Shown here one piece after another: positions 16,275 to 24,908 of a DNA stretch of 32,302 nucleotides. The notes beneath the pieces are model-generated. The model was not told where the DNA came from and ran no database searches. It worked only from the letters and a program-made list of their open reading frames with translations. Position 1 is the first letter of the stretch; every line of letters starts with the position of its first letter. Position numbers and translations under genes: made by a program. The stretch is from assembly GCA_934718155.1 (NCBI GenBank), contig CAKUZF010000029.1:1-32302 (forward strand), written 5' to 3'. Source of the DNA: an uncultured Parabacteroides sp. GTDB lineage: Bacteria; Bacteroidota; Bacteroidia; Bacteroidales; Tannerellaceae.

Positions 16275-17003
16275 TCAGAAAATAAACTTTACAGCCAAAG
16301 TCGGGTTGACGTAGAGCTGCTTCGAGGTTGGGCAGTCTGCAACGATGAAGTTGTTGCTAAACTCAATCTCCGTACCCAACGAGAAGTGCTTGCTGGCGTT
16401 ATACCACAGCTGCGGCTCCGAGAGCATCACCAATTGTCCATGTCCGTTTGCCTTCTCACCACGCCAAATATCCAGGAAGCCCGAGAAAGTGCCTTTGCCG
16501 TCGGCAAAGTTTATGCCCCATACACCCGTTAGCTGCATGGATGCATACGCCCGGGAACTTTGGTATTTAAAGTATTGCTTATACATCGCTTGGATTGACC
16601 AAGTGGTGGAGAAGTTGCTGTTATGACCATTCAATGCGGCACCAATCAAGGCTGCGTTTTGGAAACGCGTGCCTCCACCGTTTTTGAAGGTCGTCATACC
16701 ACCGTCATACTCGATATGGCCTGCCAGCGAGAGATTCTGCGCGGGTTGTGCGAAGGTGAACTCACGTGAGATCTCGGTGTAAGCCCCCTTCATGCCATCG
16801 TGATACATATCTAAATCGATAAACCAGTACCAAGAGCCTAATTTATCTGCTTTAAACTGCTCGAAGGTCAACGTCACTTGCTGGCGTGTAGCCTCCTCGT
16901 CAGAGTAAATCTGTCGTCCGAAATCGTAGTGTACCTGTAAGTTTTGCGCCGATACAGCTACGCTCGATAGCAGTAAGGCCAATGCGAAAAATAATCTTTT
17001 CAT
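16275..17003 (-). CDS. DUF5020 family outer-membrane channel-like protein
   Basis: The start ATG 17003 gives a signal peptide MKRLFFALALLLSSVAVSAQ; an ATG two codons earlier (17009) is possible. The mature part (about 220 residues) has alternating beta-strand pattern, aromatic girdle residues and a C-terminal aromatic (VNPTLAVKFIF), typical of an outer-membrane barrel. DUF5020 proteins resemble nucleoside channel Tsx and in Bacteroidales tend to stand beside NCS2 permeases, which fits the neighbour at 15769-16253. The inferred role is passage of nucleosides or nucleobases across the outer membrane. The inner-membrane partner is now destroyed, so this gene may be orphaned. The gap to nadE upstream is about 55 bases. 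Confidence 0.8.
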   Translation of the reverse strand: MKRLFFALALLLSSVAVSAQNLQVHYDFGRQIYSDEEATRQQVTLTFEQFKADKLGSWYWFIDLDMYHDGMKGAYTEISREFTFAQPAQNLSLAGHIEYDGGMTTFKNGGGTRFQNAALIGAALNGHNSNFSTTWSIQAMYKQYFKYQSSRAYASMQLTGVWGINFADGKGTFSGFLDIWRGEKANGHGQLVMLSEPQLWYNASKHFSLGTEIEFSNNFIVADCPTSKQLYVNPTLAVKFIF

Positions 17004-17063
17004 GTGCATGTTGGTTTTTTAAGTAGATGTGTAATAATATAAATGTGTGACTAATTTTTGTTG

Positions 17064-18989
17064 TTAGGGTAAAGCGTCAACCTCGGCCAACCACAATGAG
17101 GCCATTGCGTCGCTTGGCATACGCCAGTCGCCACGAGGCGAGAGCGTGATTGAGCCCACTTTAGGCCCATCGGGCAGGCAACTGCGTTTGAATTGTTGCA
17201 TGAAGAAGCGACGGAAGAAGGTGCGCAACCATTTCTTGATCGTTTCGTTGTCATATGAATGGGCGAAAGCCGTTTGGGCCAAGAAGTAGATCTTGGCAGG
17301 GCTTGCCCCGAAACGCAAGAAGTGGTAAAGGAAGAAGTCGTGCAGCTCGTAGGGTCCAACCAGGTCTTCGGTCTTTTGCTTGATGTTGCCCATCTCGTCA
17401 GCCGGTATCAGCTCTGGGCTGATCGGTGTGTCGACAATGTCGAGCAACGTCTCGCGAGAGGCTGCGTCTACCTTGTTGTTGGCCACCCATTCCACTAAGT
17501 AGCGCACCAGTGTTTTGGGGATAGAGCCATTCACTCCATACATCGACATGTGGTCGCCATTGTAGGTGGCCCATCCTAATGCCAACTCGGAGAGGTCGCC
17601 TGTCCCGATCACGAGGCCGTTCACTTTGTTTGCTACGTCCATGAGCAGCTGAGTGCGCTCTCGGGCTTGGCTGTTCTCATAGGTCACGTCGTGCACTGAG
17701 GCATCGTGGTCGATATCCTGGAAGTGTTGCAAGCAGGCTGCCTTGATCGAGATCTCTCGCAGTGTGACACCCAGCGATCTGATCAAGTTGCATGCGTTAG
17801 TATAGGTGCGGTCGGTGGTGCCAAAGCCTGGCATGGTGATGCCGATAATCTGCTCGCGGGGTAACAGCAAGGCATCAAACGTCATGACGGTCACCAAGAG
17901 AGCCAACGTTGAATCCAATCCTCCTGAAATACCTACAACGGCGGTCTTCGCATGCGCGTGCATCATGCGTTTCGCCAAGCCGGCCACCTGAATATGGAAG
18001 ATCTCTTCGCAACGCTCTTTCAAAGCATTGCCTGAGGGAGTGAACGGATGGGGATCGATCGTGCGTGTCAGCTGCAGCGAATGTTTGGAAAGACTGAAAG
18101 GCACGCAAGTGGCCGATGTCAAATTGTGGTTGGTGTAGCCCTGCATAAAGCTGGTATTCACCCGGCGGTCGTTCATCAAGTTCTCGATGTCGATCTCGCT
18201 GATCACCAGCTGCTCCTTCATTGAGAATCGCTCTGACTCCTCCAAAATCACGCCATTCTCGGCAATGATGCCATTCCCTCCAAACACCAGGTCTGTGCTC
18301 GACTCGCCAAAACCTGCTGATGCATAGACGTAGCCGGCAATGCAACGAGCCGACTGCTGGGCTATCAGTGAGCGTAAGTAGGCATGCTTGCCGATCAACT
18401 CATTGCTTGCCGAGAGGTTCACAATCAGATTGGCACCTTGCATGGTCAACTCGGAGCTGGGCGGAATGGGAACCCACAGGTCCTCGCAAATCTCGATGCC
18501 CACTTTGACTTGGTCGTATTCGAAGAGCAGGTAGCTGTCCATCGGCACGATGCGGCCTCCGATCTGGATGACACTATCGGGCAGAGCCGAGGCGGGCGTA
18601 AACCAGCGTTCTTCTTGAAACTCCTTGTAGTTGGGCAAGTAGCTCTTAGGTACGACACCTAAGATTTCGCCCCGCTGGAAAGCCACTGCGGCGTTGATAA
18701 GCTGGTCGCCGCTGCGCAACGGACAGCCCACAATGGCCATCAAGTCGAGGTCGGCTGTCTTTCCAACCAACTCCAACAGTGCTTTTTCTGCGTTTCTTAG
18801 CAATGTCTCTTGCAGGAAGAGATCCATGCAGGTGTAGGCGGTGATGGCCAACTCCGGAAAAGCGATAATCTGCACCTCTTTGGCAGCAGCCTGGCGCATA
18901 AGGCTCTCGATTTGCCGCATATTATAAAAGCAATCGGCCACCTGTACACTTGGAATGGCCGCCGCTATTTTTACAAAGCCGTAATTCAT
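17064..18989 (-). CDS. nadE: Glutamine-dependent NAD+ synthetase
   Basis: The 641-residue two-domain enzyme makes NAD+ from nicotinic acid adenine dinucleotide, ATP and glutamine. Residues about 5-270 form the nitrilase-type glutaminase domain, with a Glu-Lys-Cys triad visible as E46 (AFPELAIT), K115 (VPKSYLPNY) and C168 (GIEICEDLW). The synthetase domain follows, with the ATP-binding SGGLDS motif at 355-360, GTGDLSELALGWATYNGD and the conserved MSMYGVNGSIPKTLV region. The length fits the long bacterial form used when glutamine rather than ammonia is the nitrogen source. It has its own -7 box at 19019-19026 and may carry transcription into the DUF5020 gene. Confidence 0.96.
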   Translation of the reverse strand: MNYGFVKIAAAIPSVQVADCFYNMRQIESLMRQAAAKEVQIIAFPELAITAYTCMDLFLQETLLRNAEKALLELVGKTADLDLMAIVGCPLRSGDQLINAAVAFQRGEILGVVPKSYLPNYKEFQEERWFTPASALPDSVIQIGGRIVPMDSYLLFEYDQVKVGIEICEDLWVPIPPSSELTMQGANLIVNLSASNELIGKHAYLRSLIAQQSARCIAGYVYASAGFGESSTDLVFGGNGIIAENGVILEESERFSMKEQLVISEIDIENLMNDRRVNTSFMQGYTNHNLTSATCVPFSLSKHSLQLTRTIDPHPFTPSGNALKERCEEIFHIQVAGLAKRMMHAHAKTAVVGISGGLDSTLALLVTVMTFDALLLPREQIIGITMPGFGTTDRTYTNACNLIRSLGVTLREISIKAACLQHFQDIDHDASVHDVTYENSQARERTQLLMDVANKVNGLVIGTGDLSELALGWATYNGDHMSMYGVNGSIPKTLVRYLVEWVANNKVDAASRETLLDIVDTPISPELIPADEMGNIKQKTEDLVGPYELHDFFLYHFLRFGASPAKIYFLAQTAFAHSYDNETIKKWLRTFFRRFFMQQFKRSCLPDGPKVGSITLSPRGDWRMPSDAMASLWLAEVDALP

Positions 18990-19018
18990 GTTAGTAAATG
19001 TTTATTCAAAGATGGCCT

Positions 19019-19026
19019 CAAAGGTA
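19019..19026 (-). promoter_or_regulatory. -7 promoter element for nadE
   Basis: TACCTTTG on the minus strand, 29 bases before the nadE ATG, matches TAnnTTTG. No clear -33 box is present. Confidence 0.45.
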
Positions 19027-19064
19027 CATAATTCTGTGCAATATTTGGTGTATTGTTATTTCCA

Positions 19065-19181
19065 ATGATGCGAAGAGGGCGTAATAAGTCTTATGCTTTG
19101 TTAGTTAGGGCGGCTCTTATTGGCGCGCTTTTATTAGCGGGAAGCATCAAATACTATATTTCAAATAATCAAAACTCATAA
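19065..19181 (+). CDS. Possible small single-pass membrane protein, 38 residues
   Basis: In the 247-base gap between nadE and the SPOR lipoprotein gene, ATG 19065 opens a 38-codon frame to TAA 19179-19181. The product begins MMRRGRNKSYALLVRAALIG and continues ALLLAGSIKYYISNNQNS. It has a strongly positive N-terminus and a hydrophobic stretch of about 16 residues (ALLVRAALIGALLLAG), the layout of a small inner-membrane protein, followed by a polar tail. No ribosome binding site or clear promoter is seen, but Bacteroidetes often lack the former. No family is recognised. It could be chance, although this composition is unusual for random sequence. Confidence 0.4.
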   Translation: MMRRGRNKSYALLVRAALIGALLLAGSIKYYISNNQNS

Positions 19182-19196
19182 TTCGAAATTTATCTT

Positions 19197-19204
19197 TATC
19201 TTCG
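19197..19204 (+). promoter_or_regulatory. Weak -7 element for the SPOR lipoprotein gene
   Basis: TATCTTCG differs by one base from TAnnTTTG and lies 32 bases before ATG 19237. No -33 match is present. Confidence 0.3.
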
Positions 19205-19236
19205 CGAAACCTAATATAATAATTAATAGTATAGTC

Positions 19237-19725
19237 ATGAACAAGATTTGGTTAATGGGTGCTACCGCTTGCATGTTGCTGGCTTTCGGCTCATGTAAAC
19301 CCAAACAGAGTGCCTACAAGGCCGCTTACGAGCAAGCTAAGGAGAAGGAAACTACCGCTCCGGTTGAGGTGGTTGAGGAAACAGAGGAGGTTGTTGAGGT
19401 AGCTCCTGTGTCAAAACCGAGAACATCTACCGCGACGACTCGCAGCGAGCGTATCAATGCGGCACAAGGCGAGGATGCAAGCCGTTTGAAACGTTTCAGC
19501 GTTGTGATCGGTAGCTTCAAGAATCGTACGAATGCGTATGCTTTGAAGGAGCGTATGCAGAATCAGGGATATAACGCTGTGTTGGGCGAGAACGAGCAGG
19601 GTATGTTGCGTGTAATTGTTGCCAGCTTCGACAACAAGGCAGATGCGGCCGATAGCCGTGATGCGATCAAGGCAAAGTATGCCCCTCAGTTCCAGGATGC
19701 TTGGTTGCTTGAACGTGCATACTGA
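19237..19725 (+). CDS. SPOR-domain lipoprotein
   Basis: The 162-residue product has a lipoprotein signal ending in FGSC with the lipidated cysteine at residue 20. An acidic Glu/Val-rich linker (about 36-58) and a Ser/Thr/Arg linker follow. Residues about 84-160 form a SPOR domain (FSVVIGSFKNRTNAYALKERMQNQGY, RVIVASFDNKADA). SPOR domains bind peptidoglycan strands stripped of their stem peptides at division sites, so the protein is expected in the periplasm at the septum. It is followed by the phosphotransferase gene after 13 bases, probably co-transcribed without an obvious link in function. Confidence 0.9.
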   Translation: MNKIWLMGATACMLLAFGSCKPKQSAYKAAYEQAKEKETTAPVEVVEETEEVVEVAPVSKPRTSTATTRSERINAAQGEDASRLKRFSVVIGSFKNRTNAYALKERMQNQGYNAVLGENEQGMLRVIVASFDNKADAADSRDAIKAKYAPQFQDAWLLERAY

Positions 19726-19738
19726 AAAATAGAGCGTT

Positions 19739-20836
19739 ATGGCAAAAACGAGGGAGCAACTGTTGGCGATTCTTGATCAATTCGTGCTGGATGGGAAGAT
19801 GGTTGATGCGCAACCGTTTGGTAATGGGCATATCAACGATACCCTGAAGGTGATCAATGAGCGTGGCGAGGCACCTTATATCTTGCAGCGGATCAATCAT
19901 CAGATTTTTCAACAGGTTGATGTGCTGCAAGAAAATATCCGCATCGTGACGGAGACCATCCGCAAAGCGTTGGAGGCCCGTGGCGAAACGGATTTAGACC
20001 GAAAGGTGCTGACCTTCTTGCCGACGAAGGAGGGGAAGAACTATTATTTCGATGGCGAAAACTATTGGCGTGTCTGTTTGCTGATTCCCAATAGCGTTAG
20101 CTACGAAGCGGTGACTCCTGAGTTGGCCTATGAGGCAGGCAAGGCGTTTGGCGATTTCCAGACTATGCTCGCCGATCTTCCAGAAGGAACGCTGGGCGAG
20201 ACAATCCCCAACTTCCATAATATGGAGTTCCGTTTGCAACAATTCCATGAGGCGGTTGCGCAAAATGCGGCAGGCCGACTGGAAGAGGTGGCAGAATTGG
20301 TGCGAGAGATCGAGGCGAGAGCAGAGGCGATGTGTGTACAAGAGCGTTTGTATCGCGAAGGTAAGCTGCGTAAGCGTGTGAACCATTGCGATACGAAGGT
20401 GAACAACATGTTGTTCGACAAAGAGACTGGCGAAGTGCTTTGTGTGATCGACTTGGATACGGTGATGCCCGGATTCGTGCTCTCAGACATTGGCGACTTC
20501 ATCCGAACAGCTGCGAATACAGGTGCTGAGGATGATGAGCAGCTGGATCGTGTAGGAGTGAATCTTCCCATCTTCGAGGCTTACACCCGAGGGTATATGG
20601 AGCGGGCCAAGGCCTTCTTGACACCTACGGAGATTGGCTTGTTGCCTTATGGCGGTCGCTTGCTGACTTACATGCAGACGGTGCGTTTCCTGACGGACTA
20701 TCTGAATGGTGATGTCTATTATAAGATTCATAGCCCGAAGCATAACTTAATCCGCACGAAGGCACAGTTTAAATTGCTGCAGAGCTTAGAGGCTCATGCC
20801 GACCAGATGGATGGCTTTATGCGTCAGTGGTTGTAG
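19739..20836 (+). CDS. Aminoglycoside-phosphotransferase-fold kinase, N-acetylhexosamine-kinase-like
   Basis: The 365-residue protein has the protein-kinase-like fold of the APH family. The first lobe includes PFGNGHINDTLKV and ILQRINHQIF (about 21-60). The catalytic loop is VNHCDTKVNNMLFD (about 212-225, H-x-D-x-K-x-x-N) and the metal-binding aspartate lies in VLCVIDLDTVMPG, followed by SDIGDFIRTAANTG. Bacteroidales proteins of this type resemble N-acetylhexosamine 1-kinase (NahK/LnpB), which phosphorylates GlcNAc or GalNAc released from mucin-type glycans. The sugar specificity here is inferred only from overall resemblance. It is not expected to give aminoglycoside resistance. It ends at a terminator shared with pgk. 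Confidence 0.8.
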   Translation: MAKTREQLLAILDQFVLDGKMVDAQPFGNGHINDTLKVINERGEAPYILQRINHQIFQQVDVLQENIRIVTETIRKALEARGETDLDRKVLTFLPTKEGKNYYFDGENYWRVCLLIPNSVSYEAVTPELAYEAGKAFGDFQTMLADLPEGTLGETIPNFHNMEFRLQQFHEAVAQNAAGRLEEVAELVREIEARAEAMCVQERLYREGKLRKRVNHCDTKVNNMLFDKETGEVLCVIDLDTVMPGFVLSDIGDFIRTAANTGAEDDEQLDRVGVNLPIFEAYTRGYMERAKAFLTPTEIGLLPYGGRLLTYMQTVRFLTDYLNGDVYYKIHSPKHNLIRTKAQFKLLQSLEAHADQMDGFMRQWL

Positions 20837-20866
20837 GATAAATGTAATAAGATACGAACAAAAGAG

Positions 20867-20901
20867 AAAGGGGATTGTCCATAACGGACAACCCCCTTTC
20901 T
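20867..20901. terminator. Bidirectional terminator between the kinase gene and pgk
   Basis: AAAGGGG-A-TTGTCC (20867-20880) pairs with GGACAA-C-CCCCTTT (20886-20899) around the loop ATAAC. A purine-rich A tract precedes it and TTTCTTATAT follows, so it can work for both convergent genes. Confidence 0.8.
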
Positions 20902-20931
20902 TATATAACCCATTGAATGGGCTTGTTTGTT

Positions 20932-22194
20932 TTATTTGCCCTGAATTGCGGCGATGCCCGGAAGAACCTTGCCCTCGATAGCCTCGAGCAATGCACCACC
21001 ACCCGTAGAAACATAAGATACGCCCTGAGCCAAACCGAACTTGTTAACACAAGCTACAGAATCGCCACCACCTACCAATGAGAAGGCGCCGTTCTTTGTT
21101 GCCTCTACGATAGCCTCACCTACAGCACGTGAACCGTGAGTGAAGTTCTCGAACTCGAATACACCCGTAGGACCATTCCAAAGGATTGTCTTTGAGCTCT
21201 TGATTACGTTAGCGTAGATCTCCTCAGTCTTCGGACCGATGTCAAGACCTTCCCAACCGTCAGGAATCTCATTAACCGGAGCGAAGTTGGTGTTTGCGTC
21301 GTTGCTGAAGCTATCAGCGATCTTCGCATCAACAGCCAATACCAAGTTCACGCCCTTATCTTTAGCCTTCTGCATCAACTCCAATGCCAAGTCGAGCTTG
21401 TCATCCTCGCAGATTGACATACCGATCTTACCGCCTTGAGCCTTCGTGAAGGTATAAGTCATACCGCCAGTGATGATCAAGTTATCTACTTTATTGAGCA
21501 GGTTCTCGATGATCTCGATCTTCGAAGAAACCTTAGAGCCACCCATGATAGCGGTGAACGGACGCTTGATGTCGTTCAAAACCTTATCAACGGCCTTTAC
21601 CTCTTTCTCCATCAGATAACCAAACATCTTGTGGTCAGCATCGAAATAGTCGGCGATCAATGCCGTAGAAGCGTGTGCGCGGTGAGCGGTACCGAATGCG
21701 TCGTTCACGTAGCAGTCTGCGTAAGAAGCCAACTTCTTAGTGAACTCCTTCTGGCTCTCCTTCACTGCCTTCTTAGCAGCCTTCTTCTCCTCGTCGGTTG
21801 CGTCTTCAGCCAAGCCTCTGGGCTTACCCTCTTCCTCGGCATAGAAACGCAAGTTCTCCAACAGCAAAGCCTCGCCCGGTTGCAAAGCGGCAGCCTTTAC
21901 GCCAGCCTCCTCGCCGATGCAGTCGTTAGCAAACTGTACATCGATGCCTAACAGCTCAGACAGGTGAGCCAAAATGTGCTTCAAAGAGAATTTCTCAGAT
22001 ACGCCTTTCGGACGACCCAGGTGTGAGCCGATGATCACGCTACCGCCATCAGCCAAGATCTTCTTCAAAGTGGGAAGAGCTGCACGCATACGCGTGTCGT
22101 CTGTGATGTTGAAATTCTCGTCCAAGGGGACATTGAAATCTACTCTGACAAATGCCTTCTTACCGGCAAAGTTGAAAGTGTCAATTGTTGCCAT
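20932..22194 (-). CDS. pgk: Phosphoglycerate kinase
   Basis: The 420-residue glycolytic enzyme makes ATP from 1,3-bisphosphoglycerate. The N-domain substrate site is visible in KAFVRVDFNVPLDE and IIGSHLGRPKG, and HRAHAST is also present. The C-domain nucleotide site is visible as AIMGGSKVSSKIE, LWNGPTGVFEFENF and the closing VGGGDSVACVNKFG. An insertion of charged residues (about 118-150, EEEGKPRGLAEDATDEEKKAAKKAVKE) is common in Bacteroidetes Pgk. The length is normal. A -7 box lies at 22245-22252. No other glycolytic gene is close by. Confidence 0.97.
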   Translation of the reverse strand: MATIDTFNFAGKKAFVRVDFNVPLDENFNITDDTRMRAALPTLKKILADGGSVIIGSHLGRPKGVSEKFSLKHILAHLSELLGIDVQFANDCIGEEAGVKAAALQPGEALLLENLRFYAEEEGKPRGLAEDATDEEKKAAKKAVKESQKEFTKKLASYADCYVNDAFGTAHRAHASTALIADYFDADHKMFGYLMEKEVKAVDKVLNDIKRPFTAIMGGSKVSSKIEIIENLLNKVDNLIITGGMTYTFTKAQGGKIGMSICEDDKLDLALELMQKAKDKGVNLVLAVDAKIADSFSNDANTNFAPVNEIPDGWEGLDIGPKTEEIYANVIKSSKTILWNGPTGVFEFENFTHGSRAVGEAIVEATKNGAFSLVGGGDSVACVNKFGLAQGVSYVSTGGGALLEAIEGKVLPGIAAIQGK

Positions 22195-22244
22195 AATTCC
22201 TTATGTTAATTATACAGTTAAATATGTTTCGCTTAAAACGCATG

Positions 22245-22252
22245 CAAACTTA
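22245..22252 (-). promoter_or_regulatory. -7 promoter element for pgk
   Basis: TAAGTTTG on the minus strand matches TAnnTTTG and implies a leader of about 45 bases. No -33 TTTG stands at 19-21 bases. Confidence 0.45.
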
Positions 22253-22292
22253 CATAAAATATTTTATTCCGTTTCTTGCCTTGGGCTGTTTT

Positions 22293-23234
22293 TTACTCCG
22301 ATTGCGTGGTTATTAGTGCTTGTTCCACCTCTGAGAGTCCTCCTTCGCGCACGATGACTCGCTTTTGGCCATCGAGCAGATAGAGCGCGGGCGTGATTTT
22401 CAGTTCATACAACTCGTCGCTAAGGATGCTGCTCTCAGGGTTGTAGCTGTTGATCCAGTTGGCCGAAAGTATTCCTACTCGCTCACGCCATGCTTCCACG
22501 TCGGCATAGGGATAGATGGTGAGGATCTTCAGCCGTCCGCTTTGTTGCTGTGCGTTTAGTGTCGGCGATTGCTTCATTTGGTCGATCAGCTGCCGACAAT
22601 GCAGGCATTCCGGATCGAAGAAGAGCAGAATCAGTCGCTCGGCCTTTAGGTCGTGTAGTCGGAAGACGGGGGAATCCTTGTCGCTCAAGGCATAGGCGAA
22701 ATCTTCGGCTACGGTGCCTACTCGGTTCTTCAAGCAAAGCTCCAGCAAGGTGGCCGGACGGATCTTCTCATCCTCGTCGTAGCGGTCAGACTGCAAGATG
22801 GCCTCCAACACGGCGATGTATTGCTCGTTGTTTTGCAGGGGAGAATAGCTGTAGGCCAAGTATTCCTCCAGTTTCTCGTTGAAGAAGAGGAGCATGGCCT
22901 TGGGTGTTCCTTGTCCTGCCTTTTGCACGAGCGTTTTCAGCCCTTCTGTTTGCCGCTCGGAAGAGGCTGCACGTAGAAGGACGAGATAGTCTTTCAATGC
23001 CTGCTCCAAGAAGGCGCTGCCGCGTATGCCGGTCGTGTCGGTAAAATCAAACCGATCCCAGTAGTGCAAAGCGATCCAATCGGCTCGCTCCGAAGGGTGA
23101 GTGAGCGTTTGGGGAACTTCCGTTTGCTCGAAGTGTCGATCTTTTGGAGAGGGGATCGAGGTGGCTTCCCGACTGGCTCGGCAGGCCATCCATCCCCATA
23201 ATCCGATTCCGATCAGTAGTATCCAGCGTTTCAT
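22293..23234 (-). CDS. DUF5106/thioredoxin-like lipoprotein
   Basis: The 313-residue product has a lipoprotein signal, MKRWILLIGIGLWGWMAC, with the lipidated cysteine at residue 18. Residues about 35-180 fit DUF5106, the helical N-terminal domain found in Bacteroidales thiol-disulfide proteins. Residues about 195-313 form a thioredoxin-like domain with a CLHC active-site pair (C210, C213 in FFDPECLHCRQL) and the expected cis-proline region (LYELKITPALYLLDG). It is probably a periplasmic disulfide reductase or isomerase; the partner is unknown. It follows the nnr gene by 26 bases in the same direction, so they are likely one operon. Confidence 0.88.
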   Translation of the reverse strand: MKRWILLIGIGLWGWMACRASREATSIPSPKDRHFEQTEVPQTLTHPSERADWIALHYWDRFDFTDTTGIRGSAFLEQALKDYLVLLRAASSERQTEGLKTLVQKAGQGTPKAMLLFFNEKLEEYLAYSYSPLQNNEQYIAVLEAILQSDRYDEDEKIRPATLLELCLKNRVGTVAEDFAYALSDKDSPVFRLHDLKAERLILLFFDPECLHCRQLIDQMKQSPTLNAQQQSGRLKILTIYPYADVEAWRERVGILSANWINSYNPESSILSDELYELKITPALYLLDGQKRVIVREGGLSEVEQALITTQSE

Positions 23235-23260
23235 GCTCGCTTTTCCAAGATGAACGAACT

Positions 23261-24784
23261 TTAATGGATTTGCTTGAACGCTTTGCCTAACATGCGGATG
23301 ATGTCGCTTGCGATGAGGCTTTCCTCCGAGCAGTCGGAGCTCCGAACGGCCCAGTCGCCAGCCGAGGCATGCAGGAATACGCCGTCTACGGCTGCTGTCT
23401 CAGGCGTATAGCCTTGAGCCAATAAGCCTAAGATGATGCCCGTTAGCACGTCGCCGCTGCCCGCTGTCGCCATGCCAGGGTTGCCGCAGGCGTTGAAGTA
23501 AACATTGCCCGACGCGGTGCAGATGGCGGTATAAGCCCCTTTGAGCACGATGGTCAGCTGATGGTTGGCGGCGAAATCGCGGGCCTTCATCAAACGCTCG
23601 TAGGCGGTTTGGCTATCGCCCGCCAAGCGGTCGAATTCAACCGGGTGAGGGGTTAAGATGCTGTGAGGCGGGATCTTGTTCAATAAGTCTTTGTTAGAGG
23701 CGATAATATTCAATGCGTCAGCGTCGATCACGACGGGCTTGTTGCAATTGCCCAAAACACGTTCGACAATGGCTGCCGTTTCCATGTGTTGGCCTAAGCC
23801 CGGGCCCATGCCTATGGCGGCGTAGTTGGCTGTGTCGGGGGCGGTGGTGAGGTAGTCGGCGTGGGTGTCGAAGCTCAGCATCGCCTCGGGGAAAGCCGTC
23901 TGGAAGAAAGCCTCTCCTCGGTATGGGATATGGGCGGTCAGCAAACCTGCGCCGCTACGCAAGCAGGCCTTTGCGGCCAAGAGGGCCGCGCCCATTTTCC
24001 CTTTGCTTCCCGCTATGAGGAGGGCGTGCCCGAAGGTGCCCTTGTGGGCGAATCGCTCGCGCGGTAACAGGCTGGCCGAGACATCTTCCTCTTCCACCAT
24101 CAGATAGGTGCTGCTGGTTGTAGCGATCGCTCCCGGGTGAATGCCGATATCCAGCACACGCCATTCGCCGACATATTCTGCGTTTTCGGGCAGGAGGAAG
24201 GCCAGTTTGGGGAAGCCGAACGTGATGGTGACGTTGGCTCTCACGATGGCATTCGGATCGTTGGTCCGGTTGTCTTCGCCGAATAGCCCCGAAGGGATGT
24301 CGATGGCTACCACATGGGCGTCGGTCTGATTGATGAATTGAACCAATGCGGCGAATCCCCCTTGAAGAGGACGGTTCAGTCCCGATCCGAAGAGGCCGTC
24401 GATAACGATGTCGTTCTCTTCCAGGACGGGCAGTTCGAAGTCGCCTTTCCCTACCTCGATAAACTCCACGCGCTCGGTCATCAGGAGGCGGGTCTTGTTG
24501 CGCTCGCAATCCTCGGAAAGATGGCTGGTCGGGTTGATCAAGAAGGTCTCGACCCGTTTAAACCCCTCTTCCTTGAGCAGGCGGGCGATGGCTAATGCGT
24601 CGGCGCCGTTGTTGCCTTGGCCGGCGAAGATCACGATGCGTTGCATCTTGGAATAGTGGCGGCAGAAGTCTTGCACGAACGTCTGAGCGGCGCGTTCCAC
24701 TAAATCGATCGAGCTGATGGGCTCGTGTACAATTGTATATTGATCAAGCTCTTTAACTTTATCTGTTGCGAAAATTTTCAGCAT
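23261..24784 (-). CDS. nnrD: Bifunctional NAD(P)HX epimerase/dehydratase
   Basis: The 507-residue fusion repairs hydrated NADH and NADPH. The N-terminal half (about 1-210) is the YjeF_N epimerase domain (NnrE activity), with FAGQGNNGADALAIARLL at 53-70 and DIPSGLFGEDN. The C-terminal half (about 225-507) is the ribokinase-like dehydratase (NnrD activity), with GHALLIAGSKGKMGAALLAA, SILTPHPVEFDRL, VLKGAYTAI and the catalytic AGSGDVLTGIILG. This fused form is standard in many bacteria. It stands divergent from hpt with separate, well-defined promoters. Confidence 0.95.
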   Translation of the reverse strand: MLKIFATDKVKELDQYTIVHEPISSIDLVERAAQTFVQDFCRHYSKMQRIVIFAGQGNNGADALAIARLLKEEGFKRVETFLINPTSHLSEDCERNKTRLLMTERVEFIEVGKGDFELPVLEENDIVIDGLFGSGLNRPLQGGFAALVQFINQTDAHVVAIDIPSGLFGEDNRTNDPNAIVRANVTITFGFPKLAFLLPENAEYVGEWRVLDIGIHPGAIATTSSTYLMVEEEDVSASLLPRERFAHKGTFGHALLIAGSKGKMGAALLAAKACLRSGAGLLTAHIPYRGEAFFQTAFPEAMLSFDTHADYLTTAPDTANYAAIGMGPGLGQHMETAAIVERVLGNCNKPVVIDADALNIIASNKDLLNKIPPHSILTPHPVEFDRLAGDSQTAYERLMKARDFAANHQLTIVLKGAYTAICTASGNVYFNACGNPGMATAGSGDVLTGIILGLLAQGYTPETAAVDGVFLHASAGDWAVRSSDCSEESLIASDIIRMLGKAFKQIH

Positions 24785-24818
24785 AAGTAATGGGTGTTAC
24801 CTTATTTTTAGATTCAGG

Positions 24819-24826
24819 CAAATGTA
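24819..24826 (-). promoter_or_regulatory. -7 promoter element for the nnr gene
   Basis: TACATTTG on the minus strand, 34 bases before the ATG at 24784, matches TAnnTTTG. The -33 region is not clear. Confidence 0.45.
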
Positions 24827-24855
24827 TAATAAACTTTCGGAACTTGCTAATGTTT

Positions 24856-24886
24856 TTTGTTCTTCCTCAGAAAATGTTTACTTTTG
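24856..24886 (+). promoter_or_regulatory. Canonical Bacteroidetes promoter for hpt
   Basis: TTTG (24856-24859), 19 bases, TACTTTTG (24879-24886). Both boxes and the spacing match the consensus exactly. The start of transcription would be near 24893, giving a leader of about 15 bases before ATG 24909. Confidence 0.8.
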
Positions 24887-24908
24887 TCGCTCAAATAACA
24901 AATAAGGT

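Noticed and set aside
16345..16626. 93-codon plus-strand frame opposite the DUF5020 gene
   Set aside because: It is an antisense shadow. The minus-strand gene has a signal peptide and barrel pattern, this one has neither.
19739..20836. Aminoglycoside resistance gene
   Set aside because: The fold is shared, but the protein fits the sugar-kinase-like branch common in gut Bacteroidales and stands in a core-genome setting with no mobile elements.
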